Positions 1-6,479 of a DNA stretch of 14,682 nt are shown here, one piece after another. Position numbers and translations under genes: made by a program. Origin of the DNA: Spirochaetota bacterium (GTDB lineage Bacteria > Spirochaetota > UBA4802 > UBA5368); assembly GCA_017998475.1 (NCBI GenBank), contig JAGODA010000041.1, positions 1-14,682 of the forward strand, read 5' to 3'. Numbering within the stretch: position 1 is the stretch's first letter; every line of letters begins with the position of its first letter. The notes under the pieces were generated by a model. That model did not search any database, was not told the DNA's origin, and saw nothing but the letters and a program-made list of their open reading frames with translations.

Positions 1-257
1 GCCGAAAGGGGTCGGGCGATGCCTATCAGATGATTGCGGTATTTCTCGTGGTAGACGGACCGGTTGGTGGTGTACTGGCCGGGGTCGATAAGAAGGTCCT
101 GATACCGCCCCGCCTCGCTCTTCGAAAAATCGAGGATGCTTTTTTCCCTTTCGCTGGTCGTCTCGCACTGTGCCGAAGAAAGGATAAGCAATCCCGCCAG
201 TATATTCAGAAGCATCGTTGTTCCCGCCGGGCGCTGCCCGTGTTTCGCTGTATTCAT
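1..257 (-). CDS. Exported protein or lipoprotein, N-terminal fragment (runs off window edge)
   Basis: An 85-codon open frame on the minus strand starts at ATG 257 and continues past the left edge, so only the N-terminus is visible. It begins with a short basic stretch (K5, R9), then a hydrophobic core (LLNILAGLLIL, about residues 16-26) ending in SSAQC with Cys31. This looks like a lipoprotein signal peptide, but Gln just before the Cys is not a standard lipobox residue, so simple secretion is possible. The mature part is hydrophilic and matches no family I recognise. A second ATG at 215 (Met15) would drop the basic n-region, so the first ATG is preferred. An AGAGAGG stretch lies about 14 nt upstream, which is long spacing. 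It is divergent from the NamZ-type gene, so a cell-envelope role is possible, but this is inference only. Confidence 0.6.
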   Translation of the reverse strand, partial: MNTAKHGQRPAGTTMLLNILAGLLILSSAQCETTSEREKSILDFSKSEAGRYQDLLIDPGQYTTNRSVYHEKYRNHLIGIARPLS

Positions 258-286
258 GGCCGCCGGAGCAAACCTCTCTTCCATTG

Positions 287-314
287 AAAATATTCCGTTC
301 CGGCAGCCTGTCAA
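287..314 (-). promoter_or_regulatory. Sigma70-type promoter candidate for the leftmost minus-strand gene
   Basis: Read on the minus strand, a perfect TTGACA (309-314) is followed after 16 bp by TATTTT (287-292, 4 of 6 consensus bases). The start point would fall near 280, about 23 nt before ATG 257. Confidence 0.45.
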
Positions 315-366
315 GCAAATATCGCGCACTGACCGTCGCTGGAGCGAAAACGGACTACCGAAATTC

Positions 367-396
367 TTGACGGGTATCGATATAGTTATTGATACT
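367..396 (+). promoter_or_regulatory. Promoter candidate for the NamZ-type gene
   Basis: TTGACG (367-372), 18 bp, then GATACT (391-396). The -35 matches 5 of 6 bases and the -10 matches 4 of 6. Transcription would start near 403, about 46 nt before the chosen GTG start. The in-frame TTG at 389 sits between and within these promoter elements, which argues against translation beginning there. Confidence 0.35.
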
Positions 397-448
397 TCAG
401 GAACGCAAGACGGATTTAAATTCAGATCATCGCGTGAGGTGTTGCCCG

Positions 449-1693
449 GTGAGAAAAATCGCCAGTCTGGTCGTCCTCGTCCTTTTCCCGATCCTGCTTG
501 CCGATTGCGCTTCTCCCGGCAGGTACAATCTTCCTCCGAAGAGGCAGAAGCGCGTGTCCACGGGGCTTGAAAATTTCATAATCGGCCATGCCGAAAAGTA
601 CCGCGGCAGGAAGATCGCCCTGGTCACCAACCACTCGGGCGTCGACTTCAATCTAAGGAAGAATATAGACCTGTTCCGCGCGAAAGGCATGGAGATCGTG
701 CTGGCCTGCGCCCCCGAACACGGCCTTTACGGACACGAAAACGATTACGACAAACAGCTCTACCAGGTTGACCGTCGGCTCAATGTAATCGTATACAATC
801 TGCATCATCTTTCGGTGGAGCAGCTCCGGCACCTGCTGGGTCCGGCCGACGCCGTTATTTTCGACATCCAGGACATGGGGATGCGCTGTTACACCTATGT
901 CTCGTCTCTGAAGCAGGTTATGGACGCGCTGAACGGAACATCCATCGAGCTCGTCGTTCTCGACAGACCCAATCCCCTGGGTTTTCTCGGAATCGACGGG
1001 GCATACCTCCACGACGGGTTCCAGTCGCGTCACATCAGCGCCTTTCCGTCCACTTTCATTTACAACCTCACCATGGGCGAGGCCGCGCGCTTTTACAGGA
1101 GCTTTCAGGCCCGCGATGTTAAGCTACGGGTGATACCGCTCGGGAATTACCGCCGCGATCTGCTTTATAACGAGACGATGCTGCCCTGGGTGCCGCCGTC
1201 TCCCAATCTTCCGACCTATGAATCGGCTGTCGTGTATTCGGCCGTCGTGATGCTGGAGGGCGTCAATCTCTCGGTGGGGCGCGGCACGACCAAGCCATTC
1301 GAATATATCGGCGCGCCGTGGATCGAACCGCGCGAGCTGGCGAGGCTTCTTTCGGAACTGGACCTGCCCAACTTCAGGTTCCGCCCCGTGTATTTCGCCC
1401 CGACTTTCTCGAAATATACGGGTATGCGCTGCGGAGGCGTCCAGATTTTTTATATGGGCGGGGCGTTCAGCCCCATGGAAGTCTCGTATAGAATCATATC
1501 GCTCCTCAAGACCGCCTATCCTCAGTTTCGGTGGGACCGAAACGGCGGAAGGCACCATGTCGACTTTCTGGCGGGGACCGATCTGTTCCGCAAAAACATC
1601 GATGAGGGAAAGCCTTTTGCGGAGTTCGCCGCGCGGATAGCGGAAGGTCAGAGGGAATTCAACCGGTTGCGCAAAAAGCACCTGCTGTATTGA
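449..1693 (+). CDS. namZ: DUF1343 / NamZ-type exo-beta-N-acetylmuramidase, lipoprotein
   Basis: A 414-residue protein of the DUF1343 (YbbC/NamZ) family. Characterised members remove terminal N-acetylmuramic acid from peptidoglycan fragments outside the cytoplasm, for turnover or salvage. Family landmarks appear in order: IALVTNHSGV, APEHGLYG, FDIQDMGMRCYTY, VVLDRPNPLG, PSPNLPT and LEGVNLSVGRGTTKPFEYIG. The family usually has Glu where V276 stands in the last of these; E270 is kept. GTG 449 is chosen because GAGGTG lies about 8-9 nt upstream and it begins a clean signal sequence (MRK, hydrophobic stretch, LLADC with Cys20). Asp before that Cys is atypical for a lipobox. Starting at TTG 389 would put 20 polar residues before the signal. 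The stop lies 25 bp from the stop of the convergent gene. Family assignment is firm; activity is inferred. Confidence 0.88.
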   Translation: MRKIASLVVLVLFPILLADCASPGRYNLPPKRQKRVSTGLENFIIGHAEKYRGRKIALVTNHSGVDFNLRKNIDLFRAKGMEIVLACAPEHGLYGHENDYDKQLYQVDRRLNVIVYNLHHLSVEQLRHLLGPADAVIFDIQDMGMRCYTYVSSLKQVMDALNGTSIELVVLDRPNPLGFLGIDGAYLHDGFQSRHISAFPSTFIYNLTMGEAARFYRSFQARDVKLRVIPLGNYRRDLLYNETMLPWVPPSPNLPTYESAVVYSAVVMLEGVNLSVGRGTTKPFEYIGAPWIEPRELARLLSELDLPNFRFRPVYFAPTFSKYTGMRCGGVQIFYMGGAFSPMEVSYRIISLLKTAYPQFRWDRNGGRHHVDFLAGTDLFRKNIDEGKPFAEFAARIAEGQREFNRLRKKHLLY

Positions 1694-1718
1694 TCGGCGG
1701 CCCGGGCGGAAGTCCGTC

Positions 1719-4169
1719 CTACATGTCGAGGAAGTCCATGAAGCGCTGTATCGCTTCGGGGAGGGAACCGGTTTCGTCCGTGTACTTCTTGAACCTGCGC
1801 TGGTAACCGGTAACGTCTCTGGTGTGGATGTTCTTGAACTTGGTTGCGATTTCGCTGAATGCCGGCATGTTCTCAAGCTTTGCGCGCACATCTTTCTTGA
1901 AGGGTATATACCGGTAGAACATCTCCCGGACAACCGTATTGAGCTTCATGATGCCGTCCTTCTCGAAAAGTACCCACATGACGTAGTCTTCGGCGAAGCG
2001 GTCGCGGTTGGTCCGGATGCTCTTGAAGCGCTCGGCGATCTTCTCCTTGGCTTCGGTTGAAAGTTTGGGATTTTTCTTGAAGAAGTTGACGTAATCGAAA
2101 TAGACGCCGGTAAGGCCGCCTTCCACGGGGTCGGCCCACATGGCCCCCTTCAGCGAACGGTTGAGCTCCCAGCGGAAGCAGGCAACCGTGTGCGCCAGGC
2201 TCTTCATGATGTCTCCCATGAAAAGGATGGGAATTACTATCCTGCCCCTGGTCTTCCTGTTGGTGCCGTCGAGCTCCTGCCACAACATGGTCTTTGTGCC
2301 GAAGGACGGAAGCAGGATGAAATTCGGTATGACCTCATCCTGGATGATCTCGCGGGCCTCCCCGATCCTTTCCACCGTCTCCCGGTAATAGGCGGAGAAG
2401 TCGATCTCCCTGAGCGCCAGAACGGTAGACTCGAGCTTTTTCTTCGAGATGAAAAAATTGGCCGGATTACCACGCATCACCATGGAGGTCAGTATGGGGA
2501 AGGCCGTGGCCGTCGAGCCGGAGCACACGGTTATGGTGTTGAGCAGCCGGTGGTCGATCTCGTACATCATCTTGTTGATGCCTTCCTCTTCCGCGTCCCC
2601 CTTTCCGGGCCTGCCCTTTTTCTTGTGTTTTTCCTCCTCGCGGAGGTGCGCCTCGTAGGTGAGCCCCATCTCCGTTATGCTCGGATTCTCTTTGCCCTCG
2701 AAGATCCTTCGCAGGAACTCGTGTTCGTGATAGATTGTGAGATTTGATGACTCGCCGGAGCGCATCGATATCTCGTGCAGCTCCTCTATCTGTTCCTGCT
2801 CGAGCATGGTCTCGTCGAGAAAGCCGAAGTTAAGCATGAGACGCACGGGCGCGGGAAGGATCGATTCGCTCTGGCTGCGAAGGAGCACCTGTTTGTAAAG
2901 GTCCAGGTAGAGCTTGGTGATGAAGCGCCGTATCTTCCTGCCTTCGGGTTCGGTATTGAAAGGATTCTGCATCTTCTTGAAGTCGTTAAGGACCTTCATG
3001 AAATTGTTCTGGAACTCCTTGTCGATGAGGGAGAACTCGAATACCTGCTGGATGGAGTTTACATACTCCCTCCCCAGCGAGCTCGCCTTGCGAGGAGCGG
3101 GCCGCTCCTCGGCCGCTCCTCGGTCCTTCTGTGAGACGTAGAGTTCGTGGAGTTTCTTGAAGCCCGGGAAGGCCTCGGAGAGCTTCTTTCCGGACAGCTC
3201 CTCGAAAAAGGAGTGAACTTTTACCGCGACCGAGAGGAAGTTTTTCAGGAAATCAGCGGAGAGCCTTCCGGTTCGCTGCCATGCGGCGAATGCGCCCGAG
3301 TCGATGAGCACGTTCGTCCAGCTTCCCTCTGAACCGAAAAGTACGGAAAGCTCCTCGTCGATGAGCGTATGGATGGCCTCTATACGATCGAGTACTTTGA
3401 GAAGATTGTCCGAGATGGTCTCGAACATATAGGTTGCGATGGTCGGGTCGCGTTTCACTACGCCTATAAGCACGTTGATGTCGAGCCTTAGGAACTTGTT
3501 TATGAAATTGCACTGTTTGAGGTCAAGAATGGTTTCCATGGGGAGGCCAGGGAACGAGTACTTCTTCCGGAGCACGCCGCTGTTGTCCGCGATCACGAAT
3601 TTCGCGTCGAAACTCCCCGGGAAGCTCCCGCCGTTGAGTACGTAGGTGTCGTGGAGCGCGTCCGCCCTCTGCTGCAGCTTTTCCGGAAGCGTCCCCTGTG
3701 CGAGCGCCTTGTACATCAGGCACAGGTTGTCGTTGATGCGCGCGATGTTCTGGTAGAGGTTTGCGTAACGGGAGGCGTCGGGAATGGAGAGCTCGAGCCT
3801 GCGGAAAAGATTGGAAAGGATGTCCGCCGCGAGAGGCGTGTTGTCAGCAGCTATCTGCTGAAAGCCGCCTTCTTTTATCGGGTATTTTGAGACGTAGGAG
3901 TCCTCTATCGCCCTGATCGATTTTTTATACGGCTCTGCGAAGAGAATGCTGAGCCCGGAGATCAGGTTTTTCTCTTTAATGGTGCCGACCCTTTTGCTCT
4001 TGGAAAGGAGTATGTCGGTATGGAGCTCCTCGTACTCCGGCGGTGCCGAAAGGATTTCGAGGGCGCCGCTGTGCATATAATACATGTAGCGGGGCTCTTC
4101 ACCCTGGCGGATCAGGAGCTGGCCCTTTTTATACAGGTCTCCCTTCGAGCTGTCATTGCTGGGGGTCAT
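1719..4169 (-). CDS. Large protein with N-terminal cyclic-nucleotide-binding-like domain
   Basis: An 816-residue, apparently cytoplasmic protein with no signal peptide or membrane segment. Residues about 12-125 look like a CAP/CRP-type cNMP-binding fold (KGQLLIRQGEEP, then YYMHSGALEIL). The phosphate-binding cassette region (about 71-88, SGLSILFAEPYKKSIRA) lacks the family's conserved Glu and Pro-Arg pair, so it may not bind cAMP or cGMP. No DNA-binding helix-turn-helix follows. The remainder is long, mainly helical-looking and charged. A low-complexity linker lies at about 350-363, a Lys/Glu-rich stretch (EEEKHKKKGRPGKGD) in the middle, and a C-terminal region rich in aromatic and charged residues ends in FMDFLDM. 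I recognise no catalytic motif. The Shine-Dalgarno sequence is weak. It has its own promoter (4304-4331) and is convergent with namZ. A signalling or scaffold role is a guess. Confidence 0.8.
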   Translation of the reverse strand: MTPSNDSSKGDLYKKGQLLIRQGEEPRYMYYMHSGALEILSAPPEYEELHTDILLSKSKRVGTIKEKNLISGLSILFAEPYKKSIRAIEDSYVSKYPIKEGGFQQIAADNTPLAADILSNLFRRLELSIPDASRYANLYQNIARINDNLCLMYKALAQGTLPEKLQQRADALHDTYVLNGGSFPGSFDAKFVIADNSGVLRKKYSFPGLPMETILDLKQCNFINKFLRLDINVLIGVVKRDPTIATYMFETISDNLLKVLDRIEAIHTLIDEELSVLFGSEGSWTNVLIDSGAFAAWQRTGRLSADFLKNFLSVAVKVHSFFEELSGKKLSEAFPGFKKLHELYVSQKDRGAAEERPAPRKASSLGREYVNSIQQVFEFSLIDKEFQNNFMKVLNDFKKMQNPFNTEPEGRKIRRFITKLYLDLYKQVLLRSQSESILPAPVRLMLNFGFLDETMLEQEQIEELHEISMRSGESSNLTIYHEHEFLRRIFEGKENPSITEMGLTYEAHLREEEKHKKKGRPGKGDAEEEGINKMMYEIDHRLLNTITVCSGSTATAFPILTSMVMRGNPANFFISKKKLESTVLALREIDFSAYYRETVERIGEAREIIQDEVIPNFILLPSFGTKTMLWQELDGTNRKTRGRIVIPILFMGDIMKSLAHTVACFRWELNRSLKGAMWADPVEGGLTGVYFDYVNFFKKNPKLSTEAKEKIAERFKSIRTNRDRFAEDYVMWVLFEKDGIMKLNTVVREMFYRYIPFKKDVRAKLENMPAFSEIATKFKNIHTRDVTGYQRRFKKYTDETGSLPEAIQRFMDFLDM
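3091..3122. repeat. Inverted plus direct repeat inside the cNMP-fold gene
   Basis: CGAGGAGCGG (3091-3100) and CCGCTCCTCG (3102-3111) form a perfect 10-bp inverted repeat around one G. The 11-mer GCCGCTCCTCG is then repeated directly (3101-3111 and 3112-3122). On the coding strand this encodes the Ala/Glu/Arg/Pro-rich linker at about residues 350-360. It looks like a small duplication tolerated in a flexible linker. Confidence 0.85.
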
Positions 4170-4198
4170 GGTCTGCGTTCTCTGTTATCGCTCAAATC

Positions 4199-4255
4199 CG
4201 GCGGCATTCCGCGGGACCGCCGCCGCTTCCCCGCGTTTGTATTCGTTTCGCGGGG
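4199..4255 (-). other. Structured 5' leader of the cNMP-fold gene (two inverted repeats)
   Basis: The roughly 128-nt leader between the promoter start point (near 4297) and ATG 4169 contains CCCCGCG (4229-4235) with CGCGGGG (4249-4255), a perfect 7-bp stem with a 13-nt loop. It also contains CGGCGG (4199-4204) with CCGCCG (4217-4222), a 6-bp stem. These could fold in the mRNA upstream of a weak ribosome-binding site. I see no match to a known riboswitch. The GC-rich composition makes chance stems likely, so function is uncertain. Confidence 0.35.
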
Positions 4256-4303
4256 GTCTGTGCGGCGGAATCGCCTGTGTTGATGCCGTTACGATGAGTT
4301 GGT

Positions 4304-4331
4304 ATGATATATTAAATAACGGCATTTTCAA
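4304..4331 (-). promoter_or_regulatory. Strong sigma70-type promoter for the cNMP-fold gene
   Basis: On the minus strand TTGAAA (4326-4331) is followed after 16 bp by TATCAT (4304-4309); each box matches 5 of 6 consensus bases. It sits in an AT-rich island immediately downstream of the HNH gene. The cNMP-fold gene can therefore be transcribed independently of def-fmt-HNH, although no terminator was seen to block readthrough from that operon. Confidence 0.6.
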
Positions 4332-4340
4332 TAAATAAAT

Positions 4341-4691
4341 TTAGGAAGTCCGCTTTTTTATCGATTCCAGGTATTCATCCCATTCCGCCGGCAGGAGGTT
4401 TTTCTTCCTGTTGTTGCAGTCCTTGCACGCGGCGACGATGTTGTATCGTTCGGATGTCCCGCCCCGCGAAATGGGGATCAGGTGGTCCATGGTGAGCTCC
4501 GACGGGGATACACTCCTCCCGCAGTAATGGCAAACTCCCGCGGCGATCTTTTTCCTCCACCATGAGGTGGCGCGCAGTTCGCGCGCCCGATGCTTTTCGT
4601 GTGACGTTATCGCCTCGGTCCCGGCGCAGGGGCCGGGACCGTTTGCCGCGCGGCGCCGGGAGTCCTTTCGCCGGTCATCGCGCCGCGACAT
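4341..4691 (-). CDS. Small HNH endonuclease-fold protein
   Basis: A 116-residue protein with a C-terminal HNH (McrA-like) domain. The zinc-binding pairs are C54-C57 and C89-C92, and the ββα-metal core carries D69-H70, N84 and N93. The first 45 residues are very basic (many Arg and Lys) and could contact nucleic acid. The start at 4691 has AAGGGG about 7 nt upstream. The gene begins 26 bp after the fmt stop, so it is very probably cotranscribed with def-fmt. No methylase or other restriction partner lies beside it, so a classical restriction role is not supported; a housekeeping DNA or RNA nicking role is possible. Fold assignment is firm, substrate unknown. Confidence 0.85.
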   Translation of the reverse strand: MSRRDDRRKDSRRRAANGPGPCAGTEAITSHEKHRARELRATSWWRKKIAAGVCHYCGRSVSPSELTMDHLIPISRGGTSERYNIVAACKDCNNRKKNLLPAEWDEYLESIKKRTS

Positions 4692-4717
4692 CGGCTTCCC
4701 CTTTCTTGAGCCATCGG

Positions 4718-5650
4718 CTATTCAAAGCGATCCCCTTCCCGCGGCCTGTATCCGTTTATGAACGAAAGCCCGTCCATAAGCTTTCTGGTTTCGGGCTGCA
4801 GCGATAATATCTCGATCCAGCCGCCGCCGGTTCCGGCGAGCAGGTGTTTCTTCTGATGCACGGCAAGGAGCCCGGGTTGCGCTTCGGGAAGGAGGTCCGC
4901 GGAGGCCGGGGCCGTCTTCCAAATCTTGATGTGGGTCCCGCGAAATTCGGTCCAGGCGCCCGGGCGCGGGTTTAGCCCGCGCACCAGGTTGTGGATGGCG
5001 AGGGCGTTCGCGTTCCAGTTTATCCGGGCGAGATCGTGGTCTATTTTCCCGCAGTAGGTGGCCGCGGCCTCGTCCTGGGGCACCGGGCGAGCGGTGCCGG
5101 CGGCAAGAAGTTCGATCGATTTTAAAAGGAGATCGGCCCCGATCGGTCGTATGGTCTGGTAAAGGTCTTCCGCGGTGTAATCGGAGGGGATGGCGAGCCT
5201 TTCCTGAAGAACGATATCGCCCGCGTCGAGGCGCTCGTTTATCATCTGCACCGTTACGCCTGTCTCCGTTTCGCCGTGTATCAGCGCCCACTCAACCGGC
5301 GCGGCGCCGCGGTAGCGCGGCAGGAGCGAGGGGTGGAGATTGATGGTGCCGAGGCGCGGCATCTCGAAGACGGCGCGGGGGATGATGCGGCCGAAGGCGA
5401 CCACGACGAAGAGCTCGGCGCCTTCGATCCTGATCGCCTCGATAAATGACGGGTCTTTCAGGCTCGCCGGATGATAGAAGCGTATTCCGCGCTCGAGCGC
5501 GACCTCTTTCGCCGGACAGCACTGTACCCGCAGATGCCGCCCGCACGGTTTGTCGTCGTTGCTCACGATGAAGGCGATGTCGTGCGCGTCGGCGAGTGAG
5601 CGCAGGCAGTGGGCCGCGATCTGCGGCGTTCCGAAAAAGCCTATCCTCAT
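4718..5650 (-). CDS. fmt: Methionyl-tRNA formyltransferase
   Basis: A 310-residue enzyme, normal length for the family. It transfers a formyl group from 10-formyltetrahydrofolate to Met-tRNAfMet in the cytoplasm, which prepares the initiator tRNA. The N-terminal Rossmann-like domain starts MRIGFFGTP. The catalytic triad expected from the GART/Fmt fold is visible as N104 and H106 (INLHPSLLPRYRGAAP) and D142 (LDAGD). The C-terminal tRNA-binding domain includes the RGLNPRPGAW motif. The loop after KPCGR (HLRVQCCPAKEV) differs from the more usual family sequence and carries a Cys pair. The start codon overlaps the def stop (ATGA), which indicates translational coupling; an AAGGGG sits very close upstream. 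The HNH gene follows 26 bp later. Confidence 0.97.
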   Translation of the reverse strand: MRIGFFGTPQIAAHCLRSLADAHDIAFIVSNDDKPCGRHLRVQCCPAKEVALERGIRFYHPASLKDPSFIEAIRIEGAELFVVVAFGRIIPRAVFEMPRLGTINLHPSLLPRYRGAAPVEWALIHGETETGVTVQMINERLDAGDIVLQERLAIPSDYTAEDLYQTIRPIGADLLLKSIELLAAGTARPVPQDEAAATYCGKIDHDLARINWNANALAIHNLVRGLNPRPGAWTEFRGTHIKIWKTAPASADLLPEAQPGLLAVHQKKHLLAGTGGGWIEILSLQPETRKLMDGLSFINGYRPREGDRFE

Positions 5651-6165
5651 TTCCCCTTGTTGAGCTTCTTGATTTTTTTGAGTTCCGCTGTCAGTTCCCT
5701 GCGGTCGTGTTCCTCGATGTGGTCGATGAAGAGCCTGCCGTCGAGGTGGTCGATCTCGTGCTGGAGCACGCGGGCGAGGAGGCCGCCGGCCTCGAAGCGC
5801 ATCTCCTTTCCTTCCGGCGTAACCGCGGTTACGGCGATTTCAAGTGGTCGTGTGATGACGGCGTTTATTCCGGGTACCGACAGACAGCCCTCTTCGTAGG
5901 GGCCGGTCCTGTCGGAGCGGGCGGTGATGACCGGATTGATGAGGGTGAGGATCGGCCCCTTGTAGGATTCGATGTCGAGTATGAGCAGGCGCCGGGACAC
6001 CCCCACCTGGGGCGCCGCGAGGCCTATGCCGCGGGCGCCGTACATCACGTTGAACATCGATTCGATGAGATCGATCGTAGACTGATCGATGGTTGTGATG
6101 TTCTCAGCGATCTTTCGAAGGGTCTCATGACCGTAATATATAAGATGGTTATTCGAGCCTGCCAT
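5647..6165 (-). CDS. def: Peptide deformylase
   Basis: A 172-residue metalloenzyme that removes the formyl group from the N-terminal methionine of nascent proteins, complementing Fmt encoded next to it. All three signature motifs are present: GIGLAAPQ (46-53), EGCLS with metal ligand C94, and QHEIDH (135-140) with ligands H136 and H140 and catalytic E137. ATG 6165 is chosen because GGGAG lies 9 nt upstream and the protein then begins in the usual way (YYGHETLRKIAENI). A longer frame opens at GTG 6243, but that codon is only about 9 nt from the predicted transcription start and adds 26 polar residues. The C-terminal tail is Lys-rich. It is the first gene of the def-fmt-HNH operon. Confidence 0.96.
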   Translation of the reverse strand: MAGSNNHLIYYGHETLRKIAENITTIDQSTIDLIESMFNVMYGARGIGLAAPQVGVSRRLLILDIESYKGPILTLINPVITARSDRTGPYEEGCLSVPGINAVITRPLEIAVTAVTPEGKEMRFEAGGLLARVLQHEIDHLDGRLFIDHIEEHDRRELTAELKKIKKLNKGK

Positions 6166-6258
6166 GACAGGTATCTCCCGGATTATCGTTCGTGTCTTTT
6201 CGTTTCGCGTGGACCCGTCCGCGGTACCGGTCCGTTCGTCCACGCCGATGGTACATAT

Positions 6259-6286
6259 AATATATCATGACCCGGGTATTAATCAA
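6259..6286 (-). promoter_or_regulatory. Promoter of the def-fmt-HNH operon
   Basis: On the minus strand TTGATT (6281-6286) is followed after 16 bp by TATATT (6259-6264). A TG one base before the -10 makes an extended -10 element. The predicted start near 6252 gives a leader of about 87 nt before ATG 6165. Confidence 0.55.
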
Positions 6287-6386
6287 GCCGGAGCCCCCCC
6301 GGCGGGACGTGACGCCGCAACTTTCAGGCGTGGAGGCCTTTTTATCAAGGAATTATTTGCCCGGTCGAGCTTCCGATGGAAAAGAA

Positions 6387-6412
6387 TTGACACGCCTTTA
6401 TCCCGGTATAAT
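6387..6412 (+). promoter_or_regulatory. Consensus-box promoter with short spacer, upstream of the exported-protein pair
   Basis: Perfect TTGACA (6387-6392) and perfect TATAAT (6407-6412), separated by only 14 bp instead of about 17. Transcription would start near 6419, about 60 nt before ATG 6480. This and the def promoter are the only elements I can support in the 314-bp divergent gap 6166-6479. The frame that is open across it from 6267 carries no family or signal features before residue 72. Confidence 0.45.
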
Positions 6413-6479
6413 CGTGCATTCTCCGGTCGCCGGAATGCGAAGGCGCGCGGCGCCCGGACGACATACGTATCGAACGAAA

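Noticed and set aside
1694..1718. Bidirectional terminator between namZ and the convergent gene
   Set aside because: Only an 8-bp GCCCGGGC palindrome fits in the 25-bp gap, with no loop or T run on either side.
4341..4691. HNH gene as part of a restriction, intron or phage system
   Set aside because: There is no methyltransferase, group I/II intron structure, terminase or integrase nearby, and the gene is embedded in a housekeeping operon.
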